A stretch of 64,000 nucleotides of DNA from an uncultured Sulfitobacter sp. (GCF_947499945.1 NZ_CANMQD010000001.1:930001-994000); one strand, 5' to 3'. Shown: positions 10,601-19,748, numbered from the stretch's first letter. Notes: generated by a model from the sequence alone, not told the origin. Translations and numbers: made by a program.

Positions 10601-11302
10601 TGTCCCTGTGCGCACACGCGCATTCGCACCTGCTACATCACCGGCCGGATCGGCATCGACCTCCTCGGCAATTGCCGCCGCGATTTGCGCCATGCTCACA
10701 TCATAGCCAACAAGTTTTGAGGAGGGCACTTCGACGAGTGTTTGTGGGGCGGCGACACCTTGGATAGTGGTACGCGTGACCCCGGCCGCAAAAAGGCGAG
10801 TCACAAACTCATCTGCAAAGCGGCCCAACTGCTCTGGCCCAACAGGCCCCGTGATCACAACATCGGTGACACGGTCGCGCCATGCACCACGGCGCACATC
10901 GGGTTCCTCGGCCTCTTCTGGCAGTATCGTGATTGCATCGACGGCTGTTTGCACGTCCGCTGCGGCACGCGCCATGTCCCAACCTGGCTCAAATTCAAGC
11001 GAAATCGTGCTGCGTCCTTCACGCGCTGTGCTCGAAGAACTCTCAACGCCTTCAAGGCCCAGCAAAGCAGTCTCGAGTACTTGACTGATTGCCTCATCTA
11101 CATCCTCGGCACCAGCGCCCTGCCACACTGTTGTCACCGAAACATTATCGACAATCACATCAGGAAAAAACTGGGCGCGCATGTTTGGCGCAGCGGTGAC
11201 ACCCGCGACCAACATCAAAACAAGCAGGAGGTTCGCTACGGTCTTATGGCGTGTAAAATAGGAGAGTATCCCGCCTGCTGTTTTTGGAATTGGCCGCGCC
11301 AT
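7646..11302 (-). CDS. RND-family efflux transporter permease (AcrB/HAE1-like), 1218 aa
   Basis: RND repeats, TM4-like GLIITLGIVVDDAIVV and GLLGMTGIIINDSIVL. Confidence 0.93.
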   Translation of the reverse strand: MARPIPKTAGGILSYFTRHKTVANLLLVLMLVAGVTAAPNMRAQFFPDVIVDNVSVTTVWQGAGAEDVDEAISQVLETALLGLEGVESSSSTAREGRSTISLEFEPGWDMARAAADVQTAVDAITILPEEAEEPDVRRGAWRDRVTDVVITGPVGPEQLGRFADEFVTRLFAAGVTRTTIQGVAAPQTLVEVPSSKLVGYDVSMAQIAAAIAEEVDADPAGDVAGANARVRTGTAKRTPQEIEGITLRSNPDGSKLLVGDIATVRAQGVDREMGFFVGGNAAISVRVDRSDRGDAIGIQEQVEQVAAELQAGLPEGVSVELIRTRAAAITGRLDLLIDNGLMGLGLVLALLFLFLNARTAFWVAAGIPVAMGASIAFMYLGGLTINMISLFGLIITLGIVVDDAIVVGEHADHRYRLGGMSAAEAAEGAAQRMAMPVFAATLTTIIAFFGLVAVGGRFGDLIRDIPFTVIAVLIASLIECFLILPHHMKNALESIEERSKFSMSKLVVGGIVSAIVATVLITAAIFGIISGFLWITSADVSEAYGLLSGSAAALTGITLVLIGGYLATRPARLRAMVQAIGRYGIDTPSTVINGGFVWMRERLFRPFMALVIKARYVVLAGVVVVLASQVALFIRGDVQWRFFNAPERGSVTGNFIMAEGATRADTLEMMREMQRATDAVAAKLEEEHGTNPLDYVMAQVGGNGGRGLSAADGKDADLLGGISIELIDADLRPYSSFAFVAQLQDEVINHPLVETVSFRGWRSGPGGDALSVEFYGAETQTLKNASEALQTALLQYPEVSAVQDNLAYDKEELILDLTPQGLALGFTIDQLGRVLRNRLGGIEAATYPDGPRSATIRVELPEGELTADFLDRTQMRTAAGNYVALSDIVSVQQRTGFSTVRRENGIRLISVTGDISEDNADRATEIGAALAEDILPRIASELQVEYRIAGLSEQEDQFLQDAMTGLILCLTGIFLVLAWVFGSWTRPLVVMAIIPFGLVGTIYGHHAWDVPLSMFTVVGLLGMTGIIINDSIVLVTTIDEYAQDRGLIPSIIDGAADRLRPVMLTTLTTVLGMAPLLFERSQQAQFLKPTVITLVYGLGFGMLLVLLVVPALVAAQHDVARQIAAMRRGMRARARGLQLGLVALWALVLGWGALTLGHATLKGVLFPALLAALPTLAGQSVMVAAFALFVVGAAIVALLGYLIGGLVMMLRKPSIATE

Positions 11303-11305
11303 GCG

Positions 11306-12757
11306 TTATCCCCCCATCCTGCTTTCGATCCGCGCAACAACCTTTGCAGAGACCTTAGCCTCGCTCAGTTGAGCGAGTACGCGGGCCTTGGCATCCTCTG
11401 GCATCCGCTTGTTTGCCTCGACAAAAGCCACGAGTTTCGCACGACGCTCCTCAGTGAGCTCCAGCATCTCGGGCTCTGCTGGCGGCAAAGCACCCCTGCG
11501 CAGCGGTTTAACCGCAATGCCTGCACCCAACAGAGGTGATCGCGCCTCGACGACTTCCCGGCCGACAATATCACCGCGCACCAGAACATCGTCATCCTGA
11601 CGGCGCAGCACGGTGACGCGGGCGGCCTCAAGCCGATCCTCTTCACCCAGCACCAGAACCGTTCCCGCAGCATCAACAGCAGAAGACGGCAGTAAAATTA
11701 CGTTTTCGAGGGGGGGTTCTTGTACACGAGAAGTCACAAAATCTCCGGGTTTGAACCCGACGGGATTCTCAAGGGACGCAAAAACCAGACGGCCGGTTTG
11801 TCCTTCCCCCGCTGCGGCGGAGGTACGCGTCACACGGCCCCGCGCTTCAAGGTCTACCCCCGCAACGTCCAAAGTAACGCGCACATCTGATTTCAAGATG
11901 GAACCATCGGTGTCAAGCAGTCGCGCATATTGCGCAGTGGACAAACGGAAAGAAACCTCGAGGTCGTCAGGGTCTATTAATTCTGCCAGACGCTCGTTTA
12001 TTGTGACCAGCCGCCCTTCCACCACTGTTGCTCCGCTCAAGGTACCATCAAATGGCGCCGTTATGACGGTATCATCCAAGCGCCTCTGAGCCTCTGCCAA
12101 TGCAATCTCTACACGTGCAATTGATGTGGTCGCCTGATCCACACGCGCCTCAGCCTGAGCTAGAGCCTGACGGCGCGCCAGTACTGCTTGTCGCGCAGCA
12201 GATGCCGCAAGTTCCGCTGTTTCTTCGGCAGCAGTCGTACCCACGCCGCGCTGTACCAGATCGGTTTGACGCTTGGCTGCACGCACGCGCAGGTCAGCTT
12301 GCTCTTGGGCAGCTGACAACTCATCTCGGGCTAGTTCTAGCCCGCGTGCGGCATCCCGCGCTTCTGCTTGTGCATCCGCCAAATCACTCTGTCCACGCTG
12401 AAGCGCCGAGAGCGCATCCGCAGGATCAAGTCTGACCAAAACATCGCCAGCTTTGACGACGCCGCCATCCTCGAAGCCATCGGCGAGTCCTATCACACGG
12501 CCCCCATCAGCGGCCCGCAGTTCAAGAGTTCGACGGCTTGCTATTTCGCCAAAACTTTCAAGAACAGGTGATTGCGTGCCCATTTCGGCTTTTACTACAT
12601 TAACGCTAAATACCCGCTCGCGCGCCGGCGGTGCCACCGATGTATCCGCCATCCGCGTTTGAACGGCACCACCAATCATCTGGACAGCCCACACCAGCAA
12701 CCCCAGCGTGACAGCCGCCAGAAACAGACCAATCATACTTTGTCTCAGAAAACGCAT
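11306..12757 (-). CDS. RND efflux periplasmic adaptor (HlyD/MFP family)
   Basis: Coiled-coil plus barrel-sandwich motifs (RAADGGRVIGLADGFEDGGVVKAGDVLVRLD); adjacent to RND permease; start at MRFLRQ. Confidence 0.9.
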   Translation of the reverse strand: MRFLRQSMIGLFLAAVTLGLLVWAVQMIGGAVQTRMADTSVAPPARERVFSVNVVKAEMGTQSPVLESFGEIASRRTLELRAADGGRVIGLADGFEDGGVVKAGDVLVRLDPADALSALQRGQSDLADAQAEARDAARGLELARDELSAAQEQADLRVRAAKRQTDLVQRGVGTTAAEETAELAASAARQAVLARRQALAQAEARVDQATTSIARVEIALAEAQRRLDDTVITAPFDGTLSGATVVEGRLVTINERLAELIDPDDLEVSFRLSTAQYARLLDTDGSILKSDVRVTLDVAGVDLEARGRVTRTSAAAGEGQTGRLVFASLENPVGFKPGDFVTSRVQEPPLENVILLPSSAVDAAGTVLVLGEEDRLEAARVTVLRRQDDDVLVRGDIVGREVVEARSPLLGAGIAVKPLRRGALPPAEPEMLELTEERRAKLVAFVEANKRMPEDAKARVLAQLSEAKVSAKVVARIESRMGG

Positions 12758-12892
12758 TCTGTATCCGTTATATCCAGTTGATAGAGATTTAATGCGGCAT
12801 TGCAGTTTGCCAATCAAACCTTATACGCACACTGTTCAAATTTCCGTCACTTTTTTCTGTAACGTATTTACACAAACCCAAGCGATATCGCC

Positions 12893-13435
12893 CTATTTGC
12901 GGCGGTGGTGCTCATCCAGACGGGGCAAAATCTCGACAAAGTTACAAGGGCGGTGCCGGTAATCGAGCTGCTTTTCCAAAATTTCGTCCCAAGCGTCTTT
13001 GCAGGCGCCCGGACTGCCTGGCAACGCGAACAGATAAGTACCGTTGGACACCCCACCCGTCGCACGCGACTGAACTGCGCTGGTGCCAATTTTCTGCATC
13101 GACACGATAGTAAAGATTGTGCCGAACGCATCAATCTCTTTTTCATAAACGTCACGGTGGGCCTCGACCGTTACATCGCGCCCTGTCAGACCTGTGCCAC
13201 CTGTTGAGATCACAACATCAATCTGCGGATCAGCGCACCACTTGCGCAGCTGCTCGGCGATATCGACTCGCTCATCGCGCAGAATTTTGCGGTCTGCCAG
13301 TATATGCCCTGCCGCTGCAATCCGGTTAACCAGCACATCACCCGAGCGGTCCTCCTCGATGCTGCGCGTGTCAGACACGGTGAGCACGGCAATCCGCACC
13401 GCGATAAAATCTTTGTTCTCGTCTATTCTGCTCAT
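12893..13435 (-). CDS. moaB: Molybdenum cofactor biosynthesis protein B
   Basis: VLTVSDTRS, STGGTGLTGRDVT, FALPGSPGAC motifs. Confidence 0.92.
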   Translation of the reverse strand: MSRIDENKDFIAVRIAVLTVSDTRSIEEDRSGDVLVNRIAAAGHILADRKILRDERVDIAEQLRKWCADPQIDVVISTGGTGLTGRDVTVEAHRDVYEKEIDAFGTIFTIVSMQKIGTSAVQSRATGGVSNGTYLFALPGSPGACKDAWDEILEKQLDYRHRPCNFVEILPRLDEHHRRK

Positions 13436-13438
13436 CGC

Positions 13439-14044
13439 CTACTCCATCACCGCAAGACGCGCGGCCAATGCTGCATAAATGCTGCCAGTGACATAGCCCA
13501 AAATCTTGGACGATTTCACCAGTTTTGCGCCCAGCGTCCCCGCATATGCGCCAACCATTCCGTTGACCACAAAGCCACCCAGCGCGATCATCGCGCCAAA
13601 GGCAAGGAACTGCGCAAATACAGGCCCCGCTTCGGGAACGACAAATTGGGGAATAAAGGCAAGAACGAACCAGATCACTTTGAAATTGCTCAGGTTCGTG
13701 AAAAAGCCAGCGCGAAAAGCCCTTAGCGGAGACATGCCTGCACCGCGCGCTTTGACGGTGCTGCTGCGGAATGCCTGAACTGCGAGGTACAGCAGATAAG
13801 CCACGCCGACCCAGCGGATCATTTCAAACGCCCATGGAAATGCGCCCACGACTGCCCCAAGGCCCAGCCCTGCTATTGTTACATGAACGAAGGCACCTGC
13901 ACTCACGCCCGCACTTGCCGCCCATGCCGCCTGACGGCCAGCGTGCATGCCTTGCGCAAGGCACAGCATCATATCGGGTCCAGGCGTAAAATTTAGGGCC
14001 AGCGCCGCTGGCACAAAGGCCAAAAGAACTACCGGATCTATCAC
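13439..14044 (-). CDS. LysE/RhtB family translocator
   Basis: NFTPGPDMMLCLAQG motif, ~6 TM. Confidence 0.9.
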   Translation of the reverse strand: MIDPVVLLAFVPAALALNFTPGPDMMLCLAQGMHAGRQAAWAASAGVSAGAFVHVTIAGLGLGAVVGAFPWAFEMIRWVGVAYLLYLAVQAFRSSTVKARGAGMSPLRAFRAGFFTNLSNFKVIWFVLAFIPQFVVPEAGPVFAQFLAFGAMIALGGFVVNGMVGAYAGTLGAKLVKSSKILGYVTGSIYAALAARLAVME

Positions 14045-14817
14045 TTATCCACAGCCGCTTTGAGGCTTAACAAATCCGCCCAAGCATCTCGCTTTGCATC
14101 CGTATTTCGCAGCAGATATGCAGGATGGCACATCGGTAAGGCAGGTTTATCCACAGCTTGCGTCCAGTGCCCCCGCAACCGTGTGATGCCGCGTTTTGCG
14201 AGTAAGGCCTGACAGGCCCAATTGCCCATAATGACCAGCACCTTAGGGTCAGCCAATGCGATATGGCGCAGCAGAAACGGTTTCATCATCGCAATCTCTT
14301 CAGGCTTGGGGTCGCGGTTGTGAGGGGGACGCCATGGCAGAGTGTTTGTAATATAGATCGGCGCATCGGCATTCGTACGCCCCATGCCGATAGCTGCAAA
14401 CATCTTGTCCAAAAGTACACCCGACGCACCAACAAACGGCTTGCCAATACGATCCTCATCCCGGCCCGGTGCTTCTCCAATGATCATAACAGGTGCCCCG
14501 GCAATACCGTCAGAGAACACCATATTTCGCGCACCGCGTTTCAGATCGCACAACTCAAATGCTTCCATCGCCGCGCGCAGAGCTTCCAGACTGTCGGCAC
14601 CATTTGCCGCCGCTTCGGCTTCTGCCACCGCGTCGCGGCTCTCCATCTTGACGGGACCCCGTGTGAGGTGGGGCTTGGGGTTCGCTTGCTTTGGCTTGGC
14701 AAGTTTGTCTGGCAAAGCATAGCGGTCCACAGGCATATCGCTGATGCACTCATCCGCGCCCAGCTCAATCTGCCACTCCAAAAGCGCACGCGCCGTGTGA
14801 AACTCAACTGATTCCAT
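14041..14817 (-). CDS. Uracil-DNA glycosylase superfamily (family-4-like)
   Basis: IGEAPGRDEDRIGKPFVGASG, PWRPPHNRDP, CHPAYLLRN motifs. Confidence 0.88.
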   Translation of the reverse strand: MESVEFHTARALLEWQIELGADECISDMPVDRYALPDKLAKPKQANPKPHLTRGPVKMESRDAVAEAEAAANGADSLEALRAAMEAFELCDLKRGARNMVFSDGIAGAPVMIIGEAPGRDEDRIGKPFVGASGVLLDKMFAAIGMGRTNADAPIYITNTLPWRPPHNRDPKPEEIAMMKPFLLRHIALADPKVLVIMGNWACQALLAKRGITRLRGHWTQAVDKPALPMCHPAYLLRNTDAKRDAWADLLSLKAAVDK

Positions 14818-14924
14818 GCCGACACTCTACGCCTCTGGACAACAGATCAAAATGCCTCATGCACCGCTTCTTGCCCGTCTGCGCCCGCCTCCCTATAACA
14901 GCGCAAACAGCGTAAGGTTTCCTC

Positions 14925-15863
14925 ATGAGCTTCCCCCACCGTCACCTGCTTGGTATCGAGCCGCTGCATCCCACCGAAATCACGACTTTGTTGGACCTCG
15001 CCGACAGCTATGCCGAGCAGAACCGCATGCCGGACAAGCACGGATCGGCGCTCAAAGGGCTGACACAGATCAACATGTTCTTCGAGAATTCGACCCGCAC
15101 CCAGGCAAGCTTTGAGATTGCGGGTAAGCGGCTGGGCGCTGATGTGATGAACATGGCGATGCAGGCATCTTCAATTAAAAAGGGCGAGACCCTGATTGAT
15201 ACCGCCATGACACTGAATGCAATGCATCCAGACCTGCTTGTCGTGCGTCATCCGCAATCGGGAGCTGTGGATCTACTGGCTGAAAAAGTGAACTGCGCCG
15301 TCCTCAATGCCGGTGACGGACGCCATGAACACCCGACCCAAGCGCTGCTTGATGCGCTTACCATCCGCCGTGCCAAGGGTCGCCTGCACCGCCTGTCGAT
15401 CGCCATCTGCGGAGATATCGCGCACAGCCGCGTGGCACGGTCCAATATCATGTTGTTGGGCAAGATGGAGAACCGCATCCGCCTGATCGCACCGCCCACC
15501 CTGATGCCCTCGGGCATTGGCAAATTTGGCGTAGAGGTGTTCGACAACATGGAAGAAGGGCTGAAAGATGTAGATGTCGTCATGATGCTACGCTTGCAAA
15601 AAGAGCGCATGGATGGCGGGTTTATCCCCAGCGAAAGGGAGTATTACCACCGTTTTGGCCTTGATGAGGCAAAGTTATCCCACGCCAAGCCAGACGCGAT
15701 TGTCATGCACCCCGGTCCGATGAACCGTGGTGTCGAAATTGACGGTACATTGGCCGATGACATCAACCGCAGCGTCATTCAGGATCAGGTAGAGATGGGC
15801 GTTGCAGTGCGCATGGCCGCGATGGACCTGCTAGCGCGCAATCTGGCTGCCAATCGCGCATGA
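14925..15863 (+). CDS. pyrB: Aspartate carbamoyltransferase catalytic subunit
   Basis: [42 protein letters not shown] motifs. Confidence 0.97.
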   Translation: MSFPHRHLLGIEPLHPTEITTLLDLADSYAEQNRMPDKHGSALKGLTQINMFFENSTRTQASFEIAGKRLGADVMNMAMQASSIKKGETLIDTAMTLNAMHPDLLVVRHPQSGAVDLLAEKVNCAVLNAGDGRHEHPTQALLDALTIRRAKGRLHRLSIAICGDIAHSRVARSNIMLLGKMENRIRLIAPPTLMPSGIGKFGVEVFDNMEEGLKDVDVVMMLRLQKERMDGGFIPSEREYYHRFGLDEAKLSHAKPDAIVMHPGPMNRGVEIDGTLADDINRSVIQDQVEMGVAVRMAAMDLLARNLAANRA

Positions 15864-16354
15864 CCACATCAAGTTTTTGGGATAAGCTATTAGAGGCAGA
15901 TGAAAAAATACTTTGGTCGGGTCGCCCCCAACCAAAATTTCACTGGCGCAACTGGCGCTTTTTTGGCCCCGCCCCAATGGCCGCAGTCGGGCTTCTGGCG
16001 GCGGCGTGGTTCATCATATACACAACGGGAAGTGAGGGTGATATGTGGTTGCTGGTCCTGCCCGCGCTGCTAGTCCTCATCCCGCTTCGCGCGACACAGC
16101 AACAGCTGCGCACTTATAGAGCGACCCGCTATGCATTGACTGACAAGCGTGTGCTTTTCTTCAAAGTCGAGGGATCTGAAACCCGCGTTGCTGCGCACCC
16201 GCGCAGTGCGATGATCCCCCCGATCGTGCAGAACACACTTCCCTCCAGCGTGAGTTTCCTAAGGCATGGCCCGAAAAAGGTCGATGTTTTGGGGTTTGAC
16301 TTCATCCAAGGTGCCGACGACTTACTGCCGCACCTCAAGCAGGCCGCGAAATGA
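15860..16354 (+). CDS. Membrane protein with bacterial PH-like domain
   Basis: [21 protein letters not shown], two TM, then [21 protein letters not shown] overlap with pyrB. Confidence 0.65.
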   Translation: MTTSSFWDKLLEADEKILWSGRPQPKFHWRNWRFFGPAPMAAVGLLAAAWFIIYTTGSEGDMWLLVLPALLVLIPLRATQQQLRTYRATRYALTDKRVLFFKVEGSETRVAAHPRSAMIPPIVQNTLPSSVSFLRHGPKKVDVLGFDFIQGADDLLPHLKQAAK

Positions 16355-16884
16355 CAAAAATTCTGATCCCCAGCGCGGAGCATGGCACAATCCGCGTCTT
16401 TGCGATCTCGCGCCCGATTGCGGATATGGCTCACGCTCTCAAGCAACAACACAAGACTGCGATCGCTTCCGTGTTGTTGGGCCATGAGGTGTCGCAGGAT
16501 GATATAGAATTATTTGCCCTATCTGATTTGACAGGTATCGGCCTTCACGGCTACCTCGCAGAAGGGTATGATGTTGACAAAGATACCCTGCGCCAAGACT
16601 TTACACGACTTGAAGCGCTTGACGGATATGTCCTGCTTGTCTTCTCGAAAGTGAGTGCAAAGGGAGATGTGACACTTACGCCGACCCATGACCTGACGCT
16701 CATCGGCACCTATGCCGAGCCAAAGGCAAAACACATAGCACCGCCGATCGTGACTGATGCATCCAAGCTTTACTCCGGCGTTTCTCAAGATCCGAAAGCA
16801 CCGCAACGGTCACGGGCAGGCAGTGCCTTTACAGCGGCGGCAGTCCTGCTCACCCTTCTCATAATATGGTGGATATTGCGATGA
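16351..16884 (+). CDS. Conserved-type hypothetical protein, C-terminal TM anchor
   Basis: 177 aa, C-terminal AAAVLLTLLIIWWILR; ATGA overlaps on both sides. Confidence 0.65.
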   Translation: MTKILIPSAEHGTIRVFAISRPIADMAHALKQQHKTAIASVLLGHEVSQDDIELFALSDLTGIGLHGYLAEGYDVDKDTLRQDFTRLEALDGYVLLVFSKVSAKGDVTLTPTHDLTLIGTYAEPKAKHIAPPIVTDASKLYSGVSQDPKAPQRSRAGSAFTAAAVLLTLLIIWWILR

Positions 16885-16985
16885 AAGAACCCAAACCCGA
16901 TCCAAAGATGTCTGGCCGCGTCGCTACGATAGCGCTTCTTGTGGCCTTTGCAGTGGCCGCAGGCATGGTCTGGTTGGCGGGATGA
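16881..16985 (+). CDS. 34-aa single-TM small protein
   Basis: Not in ORF track; MKEPKPDPKMSGRVATIALLVAFAVAAGMVWLAG, ATGA-coupled at both ends. Confidence 0.6.
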   Translation: MKEPKPDPKMSGRVATIALLVAFAVAAGMVWLAG

Positions 16986-17413
16986 GCGATCCCCTCGCCG
17001 CTTGGACACCAACACTGGCAGTTTTTGTGCGGCGCTGCGCAATAGTCGGGGTGCTGACGATTGGCCTTATGCTCTTGTTTGGCTGGATCATCGGCACGTA
17101 TACGGGTTTTTGGCAGGTCATGTATGTCGCGCCTGTCCTCGCGCTTGCCTATAATATCGGGTTCGAGGACCCCGCCCGCTGGCGTGCTGCACGCCAGGAC
17201 CGCTGGCACCTTCGCACTGATGCCGTCATCCATCACGGACCCGATGGTGAGGTCCGGATACCGCTCGCTGATGTGGTCGATGTGCGCACCCGCCTCGGCT
17301 GGAGCGTGGTAATTTTCCTCACAGACGGGCAGCGTGTTCGGATATCTTATGTGAGCGGCCCCAAAGAGATTGCCGCTCAGATCATCGCAGCTCGAAACCG
17401 CATGACACCGTGA
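16982..17413 (+). CDS. Membrane protein with PH-like C-terminal domain
   Basis: Two TM then WHLRTDAVIHHGPDGEVRIPLADVVDVRTRLGWS. Confidence 0.6.
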   Translation: MSDPLAAWTPTLAVFVRRCAIVGVLTIGLMLLFGWIIGTYTGFWQVMYVAPVLALAYNIGFEDPARWRAARQDRWHLRTDAVIHHGPDGEVRIPLADVVDVRTRLGWSVVIFLTDGQRVRISYVSGPKEIAAQIIAARNRMTP

Positions 17414-17567
17414 GCAACATTCTTGATTGATATTGGAGAAGTCAGGGAAAATCGTCTGGAAGAGCCGCTCTGATTACTGTCGTCGTAACCCGCTTGACCC
17501 AATTCACACGCATTGACGATGCGCAAAAAGTATTCCACCTCATGCAGCAGATCCAGAAAGAGACGCC

Positions 17568-18842
17568 ATGACCCACCATTTCATCAACGCCACCCTGATC
17601 GACCCCGAAAACGGGACCGAATTCGTCGGCTCGGTCAGTGTCGAGGGCGACCGCATTAGTGCAGTGACCGAAGGTGGATTAGCCAATCCCAAAGGTGATG
17701 TGATTGACTGTGGCGGCAAATACCTTGCACCCGGCATTGTCGATCTAGGGGTAAAGGTTTGTGAGCCGGGCGAGCGGCATAAAGAAAGCTACCGCTCTGC
17801 CGGGTTGGCCGCCGCTAAAGGCGGCGTGACGACAATGATCACGCGGCCAGATACGAACCCCGCGATAGACAGCCCCGAAACGCTGGAGTTTGTGACGCGC
17901 CGCGCTAATGAAGCCTCTCCTGTCCACGTCCTGCCCATGGCCGCCCTCACCAAGGGGCGCGAAGGTCGCGAGATGACCGAAATCGGGTTTCTTATGGACG
18001 CTGGAGCGGTCGCCTTTACAGATTGCGACCATGTGATCACCGACACAAAAGTGTTTTCCCGCGCACTCTCCTACGCCTGCGGCCTTGGCGCTTTGGTCAT
18101 CGCCCATCCGCAAGAGCCGATTATGAGCAAGGGGGCCGCTGTCACATCGGGCAAGTTTGCAACCCTGCGCGGCTTGCCTGCCGTCTCGCCGATGGCCGAG
18201 CGAATGGGGCTGGACCGTGACATGGCACTCGTTGAGATGACAGGTGCGAAATATCATGCCGACCAGATCACCACCGCTCGCGCCCTACCACCACTGGCGC
18301 GCGCCAAGAAGAACGGTCTGGATGTCACCGCAGGCATCGGCATCCATCACCTCACGCTCAACGCGCTGGATGTGGCGAATTACCGGACCTTCTTTAAGCT
18401 CAAACCGCCGTTGCGCGACGAAGACGACCGTCTGGCGATGGTCGATGCGGTAGCCTCTGGCCTGATTGATATCGTTTGCTCCATGCACACACCACAGGAT
18501 GAAGAGAGTAAGCGCCTGCCCTTTGAGGAAGCTGCGTCTGGGGCTGTTGGACTAGAGACGCTGCTGCCTGCGGCACTGCGTTTGTGGCACTCCGAAATGA
18601 TCACCCTGCCCCAACTCTGGCGAGTCATGTCGTTCAACCCCGCACAACGACTTGGCCTACCCTCTGGCAGACTTGCGGCGGGCGCACCTGCCGATTTGGT
18701 GCTGTTCGATGCACATGCGCCTTTTGTGATGGATCGGGCCACACTACACTCGAAATCGCGCAACACCCCGTTTGATGGCGTGCGAATGCAAGGTAAGGTG
18801 CTGGCAACTTATGTATCGGGCGCTTGCGTCTATACGGCCTGA
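17568..18842 (+). CDS. Dihydroorotase homologue, probably catalytically degenerate (PyrC'/PyrX-like)
   Basis: DHOase-like architecture with VDLGVKVCEPGERHKES in place of DxHxHxR and SMHTPQ in place of TDHAPH. Confidence 0.88.
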   Translation: MTHHFINATLIDPENGTEFVGSVSVEGDRISAVTEGGLANPKGDVIDCGGKYLAPGIVDLGVKVCEPGERHKESYRSAGLAAAKGGVTTMITRPDTNPAIDSPETLEFVTRRANEASPVHVLPMAALTKGREGREMTEIGFLMDAGAVAFTDCDHVITDTKVFSRALSYACGLGALVIAHPQEPIMSKGAAVTSGKFATLRGLPAVSPMAERMGLDRDMALVEMTGAKYHADQITTARALPPLARAKKNGLDVTAGIGIHHLTLNALDVANYRTFFKLKPPLRDEDDRLAMVDAVASGLIDIVCSMHTPQDEESKRLPFEEAASGAVGLETLLPAALRLWHSEMITLPQLWRVMSFNPAQRLGLPSGRLAAGAPADLVLFDAHAPFVMDRATLHSKSRNTPFDGVRMQGKVLATYVSGACVYTA

Positions 18843-18858
18843 TTTGGAGAGCTGACCT

Positions 18859-19467
18859 ATGCCAATCCTCGAGAGTTCCCTGACTTTACTTCTGCTCTGG
18901 GCCGTGATCGGATATCTGCTCGGCTCCATTCCGTTTGGCGTGATCGTGGCCCGTGTAATGGGTCTGGGCAATCTGCGCGAGATTGGATCGGGCAACATAG
19001 GGGCAACGAATGTGCTGCGCACAGGCTCAAAGCCTGCGGCGGCGGCGACGCTGATACTGGACGCCACCAAGGGTGCAGTTGCGTTGCTTTTGGCCCGTTA
19101 TTTCGCAGCGGAGGATGCCGCACAGGTTGCCGCTCTCGCTGCGATGATCGGACATTGCTATCCGGTTTGGCTCAAGTTCAAAGGTGGCAAAGGCGTCGCA
19201 ACCTTCCTTGGTATTTTGTTGGCTCTTGCCTGGCCTGTTGGTCTTGCCGCATGCCTTGCATGGCTCATCGGTGCGGGCCTGTCGCGCATTTCCTCCATGG
19301 GCGGGCTGTTTTCTGCGGCCTCCTCCACCATACTGATCGTTGTAATGGGTTTTGGCTCGGGATATCTGCTCAGCGTTTTGTTGGCGATCATCGTATTTCT
19401 GCGTCACCGTGCCAACATCGCCCGTATTCGCGCAGGTACAGAGCCCAAGATCGGCCAGAAGAAGTGA
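18859..19467 (+). CDS. plsY: Glycerol-3-phosphate 1-O-acyltransferase PlsY
   Basis: GSIPFGVIVAR, GSGNIGATNVLR, KFKGGKGVAT motifs. Confidence 0.95.
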   Translation: MPILESSLTLLLLWAVIGYLLGSIPFGVIVARVMGLGNLREIGSGNIGATNVLRTGSKPAAAATLILDATKGAVALLLARYFAAEDAAQVAALAAMIGHCYPVWLKFKGGKGVATFLGILLALAWPVGLAACLAWLIGAGLSRISSMGGLFSAASSTILIVVMGFGSGYLLSVLLAIIVFLRHRANIARIRAGTEPKIGQKK

Positions 19468-19748
19468 GAGCCTCGGCACCCGAAGGATTTGCCAAGGCGT
19501 TGAGAGCTATTCCGCTTGGCACATCTGTGGGACGCGTGGAGTCCATCCGCTACACCGCTACGCGCAGCGACTTTAACAACGGGCGCTCAATCAAACTGGT
19601 TGCCGAAGCTTTGGACCAGTCCGACTACGTTAGCCTTAACTTTTATGATCTGGAGAGCGGCGGGCAGCTTGCCCCTTGCGAAATGCAGCATGACAAGGTG
19701 GTCGACTTTATCATGGCCTATTGTCCTGAAACGGAGACGTCATATTGA
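19464..19748 (+). CDS. Hypothetical protein (GTG start)
   Basis: 94 aa VRASAPEGFAKALRAIPLGTSVGRVES...; GTGA overlap with plsY and TTGA overlap with the next gene. Confidence 0.55.
   Translation: MRASAPEGFAKALRAIPLGTSVGRVESIRYTATRSDFNNGRSIKLVAEALDQSDYVSLNFYDLESGGQLAPCEMQHDKVVDFIMAYCPETETSY

Noticed and set aside
10742-11539. Plus-strand 265-aa ORF opposite the RND permease and adaptor
   Set aside because: Antisense to two convincing genes; Cys/His/Arg-rich shadow composition.
14045-14155. Two perfect TTATCCACA DnaA-box words about 100 bp apart
   Set aside because: Both lie in the UDG coding sequence with no AT-rich unwinding region; oriC not supported.
17745-18257. Minus-strand 170-aa ORF inside the pyrC-like gene
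   Set aside because: Antisense shadow ORF fully within a well-supported coding gene; no recognisable domain.
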